A DNA stretch of 64,000 nucleotides from Secundilactobacillus malefermentans DSM 5705 = KCTC 3548 (GCF_001436395.1 NZ_AZGJ01000001.1:1-64000), one strand, 5' to 3'; counted from the stretch's first letter, positions 6,596-17,729 are shown. Numbers and translations: made by a program. The notes: generated from the sequence alone by a model not told the origin.

Positions 6596-8341
6596 ATGGC
6601 AGATAAAATTAGTGGCTCAGATGCAGTCCTCAAAGTCATTTAAGACTGGGGCGTTAATCACATTTACGGGTTACCAGGTGGCTCATTTGATTCAACAATG
6701 AACGCTATCCATAATCAAAAAGATCATTTCAATTATATCCAGGTACGTCACGAAGAGGCTGGTGCTATTGCAGCTTCTGCAGATTATAAGTACACAGGCA
6801 AAATTGGTGTCTGCTTCGGTTCAGCTGGCCCTGGTGCCGTTCATTTGATGAATGGTTTATACGATGCAAAGATTGACCGTATTCCATTATTGGCAATCGT
6901 TGCTCAAGTTCCTACATCTCGCATGAACATGGATTTCTTCCAAGCTACTGATGAAGAGCCAATGTTTGATGATGTTTCTGTTTGGAACAGAACCGCTATG
7001 ACTGCAGAAAGTCTTCCACAAATGGCTGACGAAGCAATTCGTCAAGCATATGAGAAGAAGGGTGTCGCTGTTTTGACCATTCCTAAGGACTTAGGCTGGG
7101 CAGAAATTGATGATACTTACGTTTCAAATGCTAAGTCACAAGTTACGCCTCTTTATCCAGACCCAACTCCAGAAAGTGTTTCTGAAGCAACTAAGTTAAT
7201 CAAAGATGCAAAATCACCAATGATTTACTTTGGTTTAGGTGCCAAAGATTCAGAAGAAGAATTAAAGGCTGTTTCAGAAAAATTCCACATGCCTCTTGTT
7301 TCTTCAGTACTAGCAAAGGGTATCTTGGATGAAGATTATCCAGCATACTTAGGGTCAACCGGACGTGTTGCTCCTAAACCAGGTTCAGAAGCTGGATTCA
7401 GTACTGACTTAATTCTTTGGGTTGGTAACGATTCTCCATTTAGTATCTTCCTATTCAATAAGAAAGCTAAAGTTATTCAAATTGATATTGAAAGCGAAAA
7501 ATTAGGCAAACGTCGCTCAGCTGATGTTGCTATGTTGACTGACTCAAAGAAGGCCTTGAAGGCAATTCTTGATGCCGGTGAAGACAAACCAGCTTCAGAC
7601 TTCTACAATGCATATATTGCTAACAAGAAGAACTGGACTGAATGGCAAGACAGCTTCAAAGACAGCGATGAGAGTCCTGTTCGTCCAGAACCAATCTTTG
7701 ACGTTATTAACAAGACTGCTAGCGATAAGGCCGTATTCAGTGTTGATGTCGGTAACGTTAACATCAACTTCGAACGTCTAATTGATATGCACAGTGACCA
7801 AAAGTGGAGTACTTCAGGTAAGTACGCAACTATGGGCTGGGGTGTTCCAGCATCTATTGCTGCCAAAGTTAACTATCCAGACCGCGACGTTTACAGTCTA
7901 AGTGGTGATGGTGGTTTCGCAATGCTTACGGAAGAAATCTTAACTCAGGTTAAGTATAATTTACACATCGTGAACGTTGTCTTCAGTAACTCAACTTTAG
8001 GTTACATTGAAGCAGAACAACGTGACGATACTCACCAACCACAATCAGGTACTGAAATTGCTGATACCGACTGGGCAAAGGTTGCTGAAGGTTTAGGTGC
8101 CGTTAGCTTTACTGCTCGCAACAAGGCTGAGTTCCAGAAGGCTATTGATGAAGCTGCTAAGACTGACAAGCCAGTTGTTATTGACGTCAAATTAACACAC
8201 AAGATGCCATTTACTACTGAGCACATGTTTATCGACCCATCATGGCAAGATAAGAAACAAGTCGATGAGTTTGTTAAAACATATGATGCACAAGCTTTGA
8301 AGCCATTAAGCTACTTCTTGAAGCAAGCTGCAGCTAAATAA
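6596..8341 (+). pseudogene. Pyruvate oxidase gene interrupted by in-frame TAA at codon 16
   Basis: Pyruvate oxidase (ThDP- and FAD-dependent) turns pyruvate, phosphate and O2 into acetyl phosphate, CO2 and H2O2. The frame from ATG 6596, behind a strong AAGGAGG, reads MADKISGSDAVLKVI, then TAA (6641-6643), then DWGVNHIYGLPGGSF and on without further damage to 8341. The stop sits where the aligned Glu of L. plantarum pyruvate oxidase is (IKVLEAWGV), so one G-to-T change of GAA explains it. Catalytic Glu (residue 53 in RHEEAGA) and the ThDP motif LSGDGGF...FSN are intact. Restart is possible only at ATG 6698 (547 residues), which has no Shine-Dalgarno sequence and would lose the first 34 residues of the pyrimidine-binding domain. 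Readthrough or a sequencing error remain possible. Confidence 0.85.
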
Positions 8342-8370
8342 CAATCGATTAAAATGATGATTGTACCCGG

Positions 8371-8410
8371 GAAAGTTGAATTTTCGTTTTGGAAATTCAG
8401 CTTTTCTATT
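8371..8410 (+). terminator. Probable terminator after pyruvate oxidase
   Basis: AAAGTTGAATTT (8372-8383) pairs with AAATTCAGCTTT (8393-8404) with one G-T pair, followed by TTCTATT. The T run is short, so readthrough into the downstream FAD synthase gene is possible. Confidence 0.6.
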
Positions 8411-8438
8411 ACATAAAATTAATTTGGGAGGGATAAAG

Positions 8439-9311
8439 ATGCAAGTTGACTACTTGAGTGATGATGAAACCTTAAAAGGTCAAACTAAACCAGAGACAGT
8501 TCTCGTACTTGGCTTTTTTGACGGCGTCCATCGTGGCCATCAACACGTTATTCAAACAGCACGCAAATTGGCCAATAAATATCACTTACCGTTATCCGTG
8601 ATGACGTTTGATCAGCATCCTTCCCAAATTTTTAAAACAGCATCTTCCGAAAACTTTAGGTATCTGAATACGGTCGACCAAAAAGTTACGCAAATGGAAA
8701 AGAACAAGGTTGATTGCTTATACATTACGAAGTTCACGAAAAAATTTGCAAGCCTATCACCCCAGCAATTTGTTGATCAATACATTGTGCAGTTAAATGC
8801 CAAACTGGTCGTGGTTGGATTTGATTACACGTTTGGGGCGGGTGCTAGCGCAACGGGCGATGACTTAAGAGGCTATTCTCATCAGCAGTTTGATGTGAAA
8901 GTGGTGCATAAATTGACGCATACGGATGTGAAAGTGAGCTCAACTCGAATTAGAGCGTTGATCAAGGCTGGTAAAGTTGAACTGGCAAACACCTTGTTAG
9001 GATATAAATATGAGACAAATGGTCGGCTAATCAAGACTCCAGATGGTCAATATGGCATTGAATTAACGAACTCATTGCAGCAAATTCCGACCGCTGGTAG
9101 GTTTGAGTGTCAGATGCTGTACGGCAAACGACCGCTGTCGGTGTTTGTGGAAATTAGCGCTAAGGACGGCCTCCTAATCATTAAGAATCAAAAAATGGTA
9201 GACGCCATCAACGTGAAGCAAAATCAATTAGTGAGTCTTAAATGGTTGAAATTAATTTCTGAAAGTTCAGCGATGACTCGTCGTCAGCATTTGTTTGAAA
9301 TATCAAATTAA
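8439..9311 (+). CDS. FAD synthase (RibF-like paralogue with degenerate riboflavin kinase domain)
   Basis: RibF-family protein. The N-terminal nucleotidyltransferase domain is well kept: GFFDGVHRGHQHVI holds the HxGH-like adenylation motif, and VSSTRIRALI is the conserved RibF segment. This domain adenylates FMN to FAD. The C-terminal part lacks the flavokinase signature (normally a GDxxGRxxGFPTAN element): here the matching stretch reads NGRLIKTPDGQYGIELTN. So the protein is probably an FAD synthetase only, or a paralogue with another role. Start ATG 8439 is set by GGGAGGG at 8426-8432. At 290 residues it is shorter than usual RibF. It lies just downstream of an FAD-dependent pyruvate oxidase, suggesting FAD supply; a separate full-length ribF is expected elsewhere. 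Confidence 0.78.
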   Translation: MQVDYLSDDETLKGQTKPETVLVLGFFDGVHRGHQHVIQTARKLANKYHLPLSVMTFDQHPSQIFKTASSENFRYLNTVDQKVTQMEKNKVDCLYITKFTKKFASLSPQQFVDQYIVQLNAKLVVVGFDYTFGAGASATGDDLRGYSHQQFDVKVVHKLTHTDVKVSSTRIRALIKAGKVELANTLLGYKYETNGRLIKTPDGQYGIELTNSLQQIPTAGRFECQMLYGKRPLSVFVEISAKDGLLIIKNQKMVDAINVKQNQLVSLKWLKLISESSAMTRRQHLFEISN

Positions 9312-9330
9312 GACGATTATATATAGAAGA

Positions 9331-9375
9331 AAGACAAACTTTTTTGGGTTCACTCAAGAAATGGTTTGTCTTTTT
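9331..9375 (+). terminator. Rho-independent terminator after the FAD synthase gene
   Basis: AAAGACAAAC (9331-9340) pairs with GTTTGTCTTT (9364-9373), followed by Ts. Confidence 0.85.
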
Positions 9376-9405
9376 AATTGTCGGTTAAATTTCAGTCCTA
9401 TTTCT

Positions 9406-9433
9406 TTGCATTTTTGGAAAACATTCGTATAAT
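9406..9433 (+). promoter_or_regulatory. Promoter of ctsR-clpC
   Basis: TTGCAT (9406-9411), 16-base spacer, perfect TATAAT (9428-9433). The CtsR box lies just downstream. Confidence 0.75.
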
Positions 9434-9436
9434 AAT

Positions 9437-9453
9437 AGTCAACATTAGTCAAA
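9437..9453 (+). promoter_or_regulatory. CtsR operator
   Basis: AGTCAACATTAGTCAAA contains the direct heptad repeat of the CtsR consensus GGTCAAANANRGTCAAA. It sits over the expected transcription start, so CtsR would repress its own operon and release it during heat stress. Confidence 0.85.
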
Positions 9454-9474
9454 CAAAAGTTGGGAGGGAATAAC

Positions 9475-9942
9475 GTGCAGGGTCAGAACATTTCCGATAT
9501 TATCGAAAAGTATCTGAAGCAAATTTTGGCGGATTCCGAGCAGGTTGAGATTAGTCGTTCCGAAATTGCTAATCTATTCAATGTTGTTCCATCTCAGATT
9601 AACTATGTTATGAAGACTCGTTTTACGATTCAAAATGGGTACATCGTTGAAAGTAAACGAGGCGGTGGCGGTTACATCCGTATCGAAAAAGTGAATTTGC
9701 TGGATGATGTAGGTGTAATCGATTCCTTAATTGGGACGATTGGGGAATCCATTTCTCAGAGAGATGGGCTCGCAATTGTGCAAAATTTGTACAATAATGA
9801 AGTTGTAAACAGGCGAGAGGCCAATTTAATTTTAGCGGCTATTGATAAGCAAACTTTGGCAGCGGACGATCGCATGCAGGAAAATAGTTTTAGAGCGCGA
9901 ATTTTGATTGGAATTTTGAATCATTTACGTTACGAGAGCTAA
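9475..9942 (+). CDS. ctsR: Class III heat-shock repressor CtsR
   Basis: Dimeric winged-helix transcription repressor of clp genes. The 155-residue protein shows the CtsR N-terminal domain (ISDIIEKYLKQIL, RSEIANLFNVVPSQINYVM) and the glycine-rich wing RGGGGYIRI that reads the operator; this glycine loop is the temperature sensor in B. subtilis CtsR. Start GTG 9475 has GGGAGGG just upstream; a TTG at 9460 would sit in that ribosome site. It directly precedes clpC; the mcsA and mcsB genes found between them in Bacillus are absent, as is usual for lactobacilli. Confidence 0.95.
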   Translation: MQGQNISDIIEKYLKQILADSEQVEISRSEIANLFNVVPSQINYVMKTRFTIQNGYIVESKRGGGGYIRIEKVNLLDDVGVIDSLIGTIGESISQRDGLAIVQNLYNNEVVNRREANLILAAIDKQTLAADDRMQENSFRARILIGILNHLRYES

Positions 9943-9959
9943 GGAAGAGAGGATTTTAT

Positions 9960-12458
9960 ATGGATAATTTATTTACTCCCAGCGCTAAAAGCGTTTTGGT
10001 ATTGGCTCAAGAACAAGCAAAGTACTTTAAGCATCAAGCAGTTGGGACAGAACACCTCTTACTTGCCCTGACAATTGAAAAAAATGGGATTGCAAATCGG
10101 GTCCTAGATCAGTTTTCCATTACCGAAGATGATGTGAGAGAAGAGATTGAACGGTTTACTGGCTATGGAACAATGACCAGCGTCAGCAAGGAATCTTACT
10201 TACCATATTCACCAAAGGCCAAGGATATTCTTGCTCTTGCTGGAGAAGAAGCTAAACGATTGGGAGCAACAAAAATTGGAACAGAACACCTTTTGCTGGC
10301 CCTCTTAAGCGATGAAACAATTTTGTCGTCTCGAATTTTAATGAATTTAAACTTAGATTTGACTCAGACTCGTCGGGTCATTTTACGTAAATTGGGTGTT
10401 AGCGAAACACAAGCAAAACGAAAGAGCAATCAGCGTCAGCGCAAGCAACAGGGTGGAACACCAACCTTGGACTCTTTGGCACGTGATTTAACCCAAATGG
10501 CCAAAGAGGATCGAATGGATCCAACGGTTGGCCGTGCTAAGGAAGTTAAGCGGGTCATCCAGATTCTAAGTCGCCGAACCAAGAACAACCCCGTTTTAAT
10601 TGGGGAACCTGGTGTTGGTAAAACAGCGATTGCTGAAGGACTTGCGCAAAAGATTATTGCGGGCGACGTTCCGGAAGACATGCAGCAAAAACGATTAATG
10701 ATGCTTGATATGGGATCATTGGTTGCTGGAACTAAGTATCGTGGTGAGTTTGAGGATCGCCTCAAGAAGGTCATTGATGAAATTTACAATGATGGCCAAG
10801 TCATTCTATTTATTGATGAATTACACACGTTAATTGGTGCTGGTGGGGCTGAAGGTGCAATTGATGCCTCGAACATTCTGAAGCCGGCGTTAGCGCGAGG
10901 CGAACTTCAAACTATTGGTGCAACAACACTTGATGAATATCAAAAGTACATTGAGTCTGATGCTGCCTTGGAGCGTCGTTTTGCGACGGTTCAGGTGGAT
11001 GAGCCAACGGAAGATGAAACGGTTGAAATTTTGCACGGGCTAAGACCAAGATATGAGGATCATCATCACGTCAACATTTCTGACGATGCCTTGAATCAAG
11101 CTGTTAAACTCTCTAGCCGCTATATTAGTGACCGATTCCTGCCTGATAAAGCAATCGATTTAATGGACGAAGCAGCTGCAAAGGTTCGTATTGACCATAT
11201 GGGACAACCAAGTAAGCTGTCTAAACAAGAAGATGAATTAAGCGATTTGCACGATAAGCGCGAGGCTGCTATCTTAGATCAAGCTTTTGAAAAGGCTGCT
11301 GAAATTCGTGATCAAGAAGTGAAACTCGAAGCTAAGATTCAAAAGAAGCAAGAACGAGCAGCAAAACAAAATGATGAAGGCCAAAACTACTCACTGACTG
11401 TCAGTGCTGAGGATGTGGCCGAAGTCGTTGCTGAATGGACAGGAGTTCCAATTACGCAACTTCAGAAGAGCGAAAGCGACAGACTCATTAATTTGGAATC
11501 AGTTCTCCACAAACGAGTGATTGGACAAGAAGAGGCTGTTTCGGCGGTTTCTCGTGCCATTCGACGTGCGCGAAGTGGTCTGAAGGATCCGAATCGTCCA
11601 ATTGGGTCATTTATGTTCCTTGGCCCCACTGGTGTCGGAAAAACGGAACTTGCCAAAGCCTTGGCTGAAGCAATGTTTGGTTCAGAAGACAACATGATTC
11701 GAGTTGATATGAGTGAATATATGGAAAAGTATTCAACTAGTCGATTGATTGGCTCAGCGCCAGGATACGTTGGGTATGATGAGGGTGGACAATTAACGGA
11801 AAAAGTTCGCCAAAAGCCATACTCAGTTGTGCTATTTGATGAAGTTGAAAAGGCTCATCCTGATGTCTTCAACATTTTGCTCCAAGTTCTTGATGATGGA
11901 TTCCTAACTGATTCAAAGGGTCGCCGTGTTGATTTCCGGAACACGATTTTAATCATGACGTCTAATCTCGGGGCAACGTTGCTACGAGACGAAAAGACAG
12001 TTGGATTTGGTGCTGAGGATAAGGCTGGCGATTATAAGGCAATGGCTGATACCATTAAGCAACAATTGAAACAGTCATTCCGTCCCGAGTTCTTAAACCG
12101 AATTGATGAAACAGTTATTTTCCATTCATTGAACAAAAAAGAACTTCACCAGATTGTGAAGTTGATGACCAAGAACATTATTAACCGCATCACGAATCAA
12201 GGAATTGCAGTTAAGATTACGCCCGCTGCAATTGATGTCATTGCGGGGGCTGGGTTTGACCCAGAGTACGGTGCCCGTCCAATTCGACGTGCATTACAAA
12301 CGAAGCTGGAAGATAAGCTTAGTGAGGAATTGTTAAGTGGCCGATTGAAGGCGACTGATCAAGTCACAATCGGAGCTAGACAGGGCGACATTACCATTAC
12401 GGTAAAGGAACCAAAGGCTAAAACCGATAAAGGGAATCAACCAGTGACAAGCAAATAA
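9960..12458 (+). CDS. clpC: ATP-dependent Clp protease ATPase subunit ClpC
   Basis: Hsp100 AAA+ unfoldase that feeds proteins to ClpP and acts in heat-shock protein quality control. The 832-residue protein has two Clp N-terminal repeats (each with GTEHLLLAL), AAA1 with Walker A GEPGVGKT near residue 214, a UVR/middle coiled domain (around [20 protein letters not shown]) typical of ClpC rather than ClpB, and AAA2 with Walker A GPTGVGKT near residue 555. It follows ctsR by 17 bases with AGAGAGG ahead of ATG 9960. Because McsB is not next door, activation by an adaptor must differ from the Bacillus arrangement or use genes elsewhere. Confidence 0.96.
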   Translation: MDNLFTPSAKSVLVLAQEQAKYFKHQAVGTEHLLLALTIEKNGIANRVLDQFSITEDDVREEIERFTGYGTMTSVSKESYLPYSPKAKDILALAGEEAKRLGATKIGTEHLLLALLSDETILSSRILMNLNLDLTQTRRVILRKLGVSETQAKRKSNQRQRKQQGGTPTLDSLARDLTQMAKEDRMDPTVGRAKEVKRVIQILSRRTKNNPVLIGEPGVGKTAIAEGLAQKIIAGDVPEDMQQKRLMMLDMGSLVAGTKYRGEFEDRLKKVIDEIYNDGQVILFIDELHTLIGAGGAEGAIDASNILKPALARGELQTIGATTLDEYQKYIESDAALERRFATVQVDEPTEDETVEILHGLRPRYEDHHHVNISDDALNQAVKLSSRYISDRFLPDKAIDLMDEAAAKVRIDHMGQPSKLSKQEDELSDLHDKREAAILDQAFEKAAEIRDQEVKLEAKIQKKQERAAKQNDEGQNYSLTVSAEDVAEVVAEWTGVPITQLQKSESDRLINLESVLHKRVIGQEEAVSAVSRAIRRARSGLKDPNRPIGSFMFLGPTGVGKTELAKALAEAMFGSEDNMIRVDMSEYMEKYSTSRLIGSAPGYVGYDEGGQLTEKVRQKPYSVVLFDEVEKAHPDVFNILLQVLDDGFLTDSKGRRVDFRNTILIMTSNLGATLLRDEKTVGFGAEDKAGDYKAMADTIKQQLKQSFRPEFLNRIDETVIFHSLNKKELHQIVKLMTKNIINRITNQGIAVKITPAAIDVIAGAGFDPEYGARPIRRALQTKLEDKLSEELLSGRLKATDQVTIGARQGDITITVKEPKAKTDKGNQPVTSK

Positions 12459-12464
12459 TAGGAG

Positions 12465-12492
12465 GGCTGAGACAATTGTCTCGGCCTTTTTT
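12465..12492 (+). terminator. Rho-independent terminator after clpC
   Basis: GGCTGAGACAA pairs with TTGTCTCGGCC (12465-12486), followed by six Ts. The first in-frame ATG of the next gene begins within the trailing T run. Confidence 0.9.
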
Positions 12493-13878
12493 ATGGAGGA
12501 AATTAGGATACAAACTAAAAAAGTAGACTATATTGTAATCGGCGGGGGATCTGGAGGCATTGCGTCAGCTAATCGTGCAGCTGAACGAGGCGCAAGCGTT
12601 CTGCTTTTTGAACCAAACCAAATTGGTGGGACCTGCGTCAACGTTGGGTGTGTTCCTAAGAAAGTTATGTGGCAGGCGGCCAATCTAATCTTGGATGAAA
12701 AATTAGCCCCAGATTATGGCTTTAGTGAACCTGCAATGACGCTTAATTTTGACCAATTTGTGGCAAACCGATCAGCTTATATTGACCGGATACACACTAG
12801 CTACTTTAACGGATTGGACCATAATGGGGTTATTCATTTAAAGCAGGCAGCAACCTTTGTGGATGGCCATACTGTGGAGTCGAATGGTGAACGATATACA
12901 GCTTCTCACATATTGATTGCGACTGGGAGCCGACCAAATCGTCCTGATATTGTTGGTGGCAACTTAGGAATCACTTCTGAAGACTTCTTTAGTCTAACCA
13001 AATTACCAAAACGGATTACCGTTGTGGGTAGCGGCTATATTGCAACTGAATTTGCTGGACTGCTTCATTTACTAGGAAGCGATGTGACAATTCTTTCCCG
13101 CCATCAAAGCCTACTGCCGACATTTGATCAAATCATTTCTGAAAATATTACGGCCCAATATCGAGATTCTGTGTCACTGCTAACGGGAGATGAGGCCGTC
13201 TCTGTTAATAAAGCAAACGGGGCGTTAGAAATCAAAACACAATCGGGTCGAACAGTTGAAACAGATCAAATCATTTGGGCAATTGGTCGAACACCGTATA
13301 CTGCAAGCTTAAATTTAGAGAAGACGAATGTGCAGGTTGACGAAGCGGGCGCCATTACCGTTGATAAATATCAGAAAACGACGGCTGATGGAATTTATGC
13401 GGTCGGGGATGTCGTTAATTTAAAGAACCTGACGCCAGCTGCCATCGCGGCAGGTCGACGATTATCTGAAAGACTGTTTAACCAACAAACTGACAGTTAC
13501 TTAGACTATTCGCAGATTCCAACGGTTGTGTTTACGCATCCAGAGATTGGAAGCGTGGGCTTAACGGAGGCGGAAGCGGTACACCAATTTGGTGCCAAAC
13601 AGGTTCGAGTTTATGAGTCAAACTTTACGCCAATGAGGGATGCACTATCTGAGTCCAGTCAAAAAAGTCATTTCAAACTAGTGTGTGCTGGCGCTGACGA
13701 GCGAGTTGTTGGCTTACACGGGATTGGTGAAGGGATGAGTGAATTATTGCAGGGATTCAGCGTTGCAATCAGAATGGGTGCGACGAAACAGGATTTTGAC
13801 CAAACGGTTGCAATCCATCCCACTCAGGCTGAAGAATTTGTCACGATGCGTGGCGGTCGAGCTGGCAAGGGGTCGTAG
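12493..13878 (+). CDS. gor: Glutathione-disulfide reductase
   Basis: FAD-dependent pyridine nucleotide-disulfide oxidoreductase that reduces oxidised glutathione with NADPH. The 461-residue protein has the FAD dinucleotide fold (IVIGGGSGGIASA), the redox cysteine pair in GGTCVNVGCVPKK, the NADPH-binding fold (VVGSGYIATEFAGL followed by SRHQSLL), GIYAVGDV, and the C-terminal active-site base in IHPTQAEEF. The start is odd: ATG 12493 lies at the end of the clpC terminator and has no ribosome site, while GGAGGA at 12495-12500 points to ATA at 12508, where a start would be expected by family length. No promoter separates it from clpC, so it may be expressed by terminator readthrough. Function sure; start unsure. 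Confidence 0.88.
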   Translation: MEEIRIQTKKVDYIVIGGGSGGIASANRAAERGASVLLFEPNQIGGTCVNVGCVPKKVMWQAANLILDEKLAPDYGFSEPAMTLNFDQFVANRSAYIDRIHTSYFNGLDHNGVIHLKQAATFVDGHTVESNGERYTASHILIATGSRPNRPDIVGGNLGITSEDFFSLTKLPKRITVVGSGYIATEFAGLLHLLGSDVTILSRHQSLLPTFDQIISENITAQYRDSVSLLTGDEAVSVNKANGALEIKTQSGRTVETDQIIWAIGRTPYTASLNLEKTNVQVDEAGAITVDKYQKTTADGIYAVGDVVNLKNLTPAAIAAGRRLSERLFNQQTDSYLDYSQIPTVVFTHPEIGSVGLTEAEAVHQFGAKQVRVYESNFTPMRDALSESSQKSHFKLVCAGADERVVGLHGIGEGMSELLQGFSVAIRMGATKQDFDQTVAIHPTQAEEFVTMRGGRAGKGS

Positions 13879-13886
13879 TTAAATGC

Positions 13887-13915
13887 TTGACAGTTAATGA
13901 TTGAACGAGTATTAT
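13887..13915 (+). promoter_or_regulatory. Promoter of rpoB-rpoC
   Basis: Perfect TTGACA (13887-13892), 17-base spacer, TATTAT (13910-13915). It leaves a leader of about 190 bases before rpoB. Confidence 0.85.
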
Positions 13916-14111
13916 ATCGTCTGTATGTAACTGTGACTGAAATTAACATCAACGATCTATTGTCCGTTGGCGTTACTATAAAGACCAAAAGTAAGAGAGA
14001 TCTTATTTTTGGATTTTTTTTGCCCATTTTTGGGTCAAATATGCATTTGTAATCAAAATGTAATATTTGATTGGGGGTTTCGTCGCAGAATAATTTGGAG
14101 AGGTGAACAAC

Positions 14112-17100
14112 TTGGCAGGACACTTAGTTAAATACGGGAAACACCGTACCCGTCGTAGTTATGCCCGAATCAAGGAAGTCCTTGATTTACCTAACCTAAT
14201 CGAAATTCAAACCAATTCTTATAATTGGTTCTTGGATGAAGGTTTGCGGGAAATGTTTGAAGACATCATGCCAATCGATGATTTCCAAGGAAATCTTTCG
14301 TTAGAATTCGTTGATTATCAATTGTTGGAACCGAAGTACACTGCTGATGAAGCGCGGGAACATGACGCTAATTACTCAGCACCACTTCATGTCACTTTAC
14401 GTTTAACAAACCACGAAACCGGCGAAATCAAGTCTCAAGATGTTTTCTTTGGCGATTTTCCATTAATGAGGGAACAAGGAACTTTCATTATTAATGGTGC
14501 CGAACGAGTCATCGTTTCTCAATTAGTCCGTTCTCCAGGTGTTTATTTTAATGAAGATAAAGATAAAAATGGTCGTACTATTTTTGGTACAACCTTAATT
14601 CCTAACCGTGGTGCATGGCTCGAATTTGAGACAGATGCCAAGGATATTTCGTATGTCCGAATTGATCGAACTCGTAAGATTCCAATGACTGAATTGGTTC
14701 GTGCGTTAGGATTCGGCTCAGATGACGAAATTATCTCAATGTTGGGCGATAATGAAAGTCTTGGCTTAACACTTGAAAAAGATGTTCATAAGAATACTGA
14801 TGATTCACGAGTTGAAGAGTCTCTAAAAGATATTTATGAGCGTCTACGTCCTGGCGAGCCCAAGACTGCTGACTCATCACGTAGTCTTTTGACTGCACGT
14901 TTCTTTGATCCAAAGCGTTACGATATGGCTCCTGTTGGTCGTTATAAGACAAACAAGAAGTTAGCATTGAAGAATCGTTTATTGGGCTTAACTTTAGCTG
15001 AAACATTGGCTGATCCAGATACTGGTGAAGTATTGGCTCAAAGTGGCACATTAATTGATAAGGACTTGTTGAAGACGTTAACGCCATATTTGGAACGTGA
15101 CGACTTTAAGACAGTTACTTATACGCCTTCAGATCAAGCTGTTGTGACAGCACCTATGGATCTTCAGATTATTAAAGTTCAATCACCTGATGATCCAGAA
15201 CGTGCTATTCCAGTTATTGGAAATGGCAACATTGACTTGAAATACAAACATGTGACCCCAGCTGATATTATTGCTGCCATCAATTACTTCTTTGATTTAC
15301 AAGAAGGCATTGGTAACACAGATGATATTGATCACTTGGGTAATCGTCGAATTCGTTCTGTTGGTGAATTACTACAGAACCAATTTAGAATTGGTCTTTC
15401 TCGTATGGAACGTGTTGTTCGTGAGAGAATGTCAATTCAAGATGCTTCTACTGTGACCCCACAACAATTGATTAATATTCGACCTGTTGTGGCTTCAATC
15501 AAAGAATTCTTTGGTTCATCACAATTGTCTCAATTCATGGACCAAACGAATCCGCTTGGAGAATTGACTCATAAGCGTCGTTTGTCTGCCTTAGGACCTG
15601 GTGGTTTAACTCGTGATCGTGCCGGATATGAAGTTCGAGACGTTCACTACACTCATTATGGTCGTATGTGTCCAATTGAAACTCCTGAAGGTCCTAACAT
15701 TGGTTTGATTAACAGTCTTTCCAGTTATGCCCGAATTAACAAGTATGGTTTTATTGAAACACCATACCGTCGTGTCAGTTGGGATACCCATAAAGTTACT
15801 GACCGAATCGATTATTTAACTGCTGATGAAGAAGATAACTTCGTTGTTGCACAGGCGAACTCTCCATTAAATGATGATGGTTCATTTGTTAACGACGTCG
15901 TTATGGCGCGTGCAAAGTCAGAAAACATTGAAACTACTCTTGATAACATTGATTACATGGATGTTTCGCCTAAGCAAGTTGTTTCTGTTGCGACTGCATG
16001 TATTCCTTTCTTGGAAAACGATGATTCAAACCGTGCCTTAATGGGTGCTAATATGATGCGTCAGGCCGTTCCATTGGTTGACCCACATTCACCTTTAGTT
16101 GGTACTGGTATTGAATATAAGGCTGCTCATGATTCCGGTGTTGCTTTAATTGGTAAACATGACGGAACTGTTGAATATGTCGATGCACGAGAAATTCGTG
16201 TTCGTCGTGAAGATGGCGTCCTAGATAAATACAAGCTAATGAAATTCCAACGTTCAAACGGTGGTAAGAACTATAACCAACGTCCAATCGTTAAAGTTGG
16301 AGACCACGTTGATGCTGATGAAGTGTTAGCAGATGGTCCTTCAATGGAGGGCGGCGAACTTGCTTTAGGTCAAAACCCATTAGTTGCCTTTATGACTTGG
16401 CAAGGATATAACTTTGAAGATGCCATTGCCATTAACGAACGTCTTGTTAAAGATGATGTTTATACTTCAATTCATATTGAAGAATATGAATCAGAAGCTC
16501 GTGATACAAAGCTCGGACCTGAGGAAATGACCCGTGAAATTCCTAACGTTGGTGAAGATGCACTTAAGAACCTTGATGAAGAGGGAATTATCCGCATTGG
16601 CGCCGAGGTTCAGGACGGTGATATCCTAGTTGGTAAAGTAACGCCTAAGGGTGTGACCGAGTTATCAGCTGAGGAACGTCTTCTTCATGCAATCTTTGGT
16701 GAAAAAGCCCGCGAAGTCCGTGATACATCACTTCGGGTTCCTCATGGTGGTGGCGGTATTATTCAAAACGTCCGAATTTTCACTCGTGAAAATGGTGATG
16801 AACTATCACCTGGCGTTAACATGATGGTTCGTGTCTACATCGCTCAAAAGCGTAAGCTTCAAGTTGGTGACAAGATGGCCGGACGTCATGGTAATAAAGG
16901 AACTGTTTCGGTTGTAATTCCTGAAGAGGATATGCCTTATATGCCAGATGGAACGCCAATTGATATCATGTTGAGCCCAATGGGTGTTCCTTCACGTATG
17001 AATATCGGACAAGTTCTTGAAATTCATTTAGGTATGGCCGCTCGTAAGCTTGGCGTTCATATGGCAACCCCCGTCTTTGATGGTGCCCAAGATTCTGATA

Positions 17101-17729
17101 TTTGGGGCGCTGTTAAGGAAGCTGGAATGGCTGATGATGCTAAGACAGTTCTCTACGATGGTCGTACTGGTGAAGCCTTTGACAAACGAGTTGCCGTTGG
17201 TGTTATGCACTATATGAAACTCGCTCACATGGTTGACGATAAGATTCATGCTCGTTCAATCGGACCTTACTCATTAGTGACACAACAACCATTAGGTGGT
17301 AAAGCACAATTTGGTGGACAGCGTTTCGGTGAAATGGAAGTTTGGGCACTTGAAGCTTATGGTGCTGCTTACACACTCCAAGAAATCTTGACTTACAAGT
17401 CTGATGATGTTGTTGGTCGTGTGAAGACTTATGAAGCAATCGTCAAGGGTGAACCAATTCCTAAGCCAGGTGTTCCAGAATCATTCCGAGTGCTTGTCAA
17501 AGAATTACAATCCCTAGGTCTTGATATGAAAGTTCTAGATGCTGATGATAAAGAAATTGAACTTCGTGATATGGATGATGACGATGATGATGTTGTGAAC
17601 GTAGATGCTTTAAGCAAATATGCCGAACAACAAGCTGAACAAAAACAGCAAGCTGCTGATACTGAGGCCGCAACTAAAGCCAGTGCAGAGCAAGCTACTA
17701 ACGAATCCAACACGAATACTAAAGACTAA
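14112..17729 (+). CDS. rpoB: RNA polymerase subunit beta
   Basis: Second largest subunit of RNA polymerase, forming with beta-prime the catalytic channel. The 1205-residue protein has the N-terminal [17 protein letters not shown], the rifampicin region ([20 protein letters not shown]), [20 protein letters not shown] and [13 protein letters not shown]. The rifampicin region looks wild type (Asp, His and Ser at the usual positions). Start TTG 14112 is set by GGAGAGGTG at 14097-14105; GTG 14103 is inside that site. The C-terminus carries a low-complexity acidic and Gln-rich tail ([10 protein letters not shown], then QQAEQKQQ). rpoC follows after 17 bases. Confidence 0.98.
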   Translation: MAGHLVKYGKHRTRRSYARIKEVLDLPNLIEIQTNSYNWFLDEGLREMFEDIMPIDDFQGNLSLEFVDYQLLEPKYTADEAREHDANYSAPLHVTLRLTNHETGEIKSQDVFFGDFPLMREQGTFIINGAERVIVSQLVRSPGVYFNEDKDKNGRTIFGTTLIPNRGAWLEFETDAKDISYVRIDRTRKIPMTELVRALGFGSDDEIISMLGDNESLGLTLEKDVHKNTDDSRVEESLKDIYERLRPGEPKTADSSRSLLTARFFDPKRYDMAPVGRYKTNKKLALKNRLLGLTLAETLADPDTGEVLAQSGTLIDKDLLKTLTPYLERDDFKTVTYTPSDQAVVTAPMDLQIIKVQSPDDPERAIPVIGNGNIDLKYKHVTPADIIAAINYFFDLQEGIGNTDDIDHLGNRRIRSVGELLQNQFRIGLSRMERVVRERMSIQDASTVTPQQLINIRPVVASIKEFFGSSQLSQFMDQTNPLGELTHKRRLSALGPGGLTRDRAGYEVRDVHYTHYGRMCPIETPEGPNIGLINSLSSYARINKYGFIETPYRRVSWDTHKVTDRIDYLTADEEDNFVVAQANSPLNDDGSFVNDVVMARAKSENIETTLDNIDYMDVSPKQVVSVATACIPFLENDDSNRALMGANMMRQAVPLVDPHSPLVGTGIEYKAAHDSGVALIGKHDGTVEYVDAREIRVRREDGVLDKYKLMKFQRSNGGKNYNQRPIVKVGDHVDADEVLADGPSMEGGELALGQNPLVAFMTWQGYNFEDAIAINERLVKDDVYTSIHIEEYESEARDTKLGPEEMTREIPNVGEDALKNLDEEGIIRIGAEVQDGDILVGKVTPKGVTELSAEERLLHAIFGEKAREVRDTSLRVPHGGGGIIQNVRIFTRENGDELSPGVNMMVRVYIAQKRKLQVGDKMAGRHGNKGTVSVVIPEEDMPYMPDGTPIDIMLSPMGVPSRMNIGQVLEIHLGMAARKLGVHMATPVFDGAQDSDIWGAVKEAGMADDAKTVLYDGRTGEAFDKRVAVGVMHYMKLAHMVDDKIHARSIGPYSLVTQQPLGGKAQFGGQRFGEMEVWALEAYGAAYTLQEILTYKSDDVVGRVKTYEAIVKGEPIPKPGVPESFRVLVKELQSLGLDMKVLDADDKEIELRDMDDDDDDVVNVDALSKYAEQQAEQKQQAADTEAATKASAEQATNESNTNTKD

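Noticed and set aside
8361-8438. Upstream extension of the FAD synthase gene from about 8361
   Set aside because: It runs through the terminator hairpin after pyruvate oxidase, while GGGAGGG and ATG 8439 give a clear start.
14731-15087. 118-codon frame on the minus strand inside rpoB
   Set aside because: Antisense to a conserved gene with no start signal.
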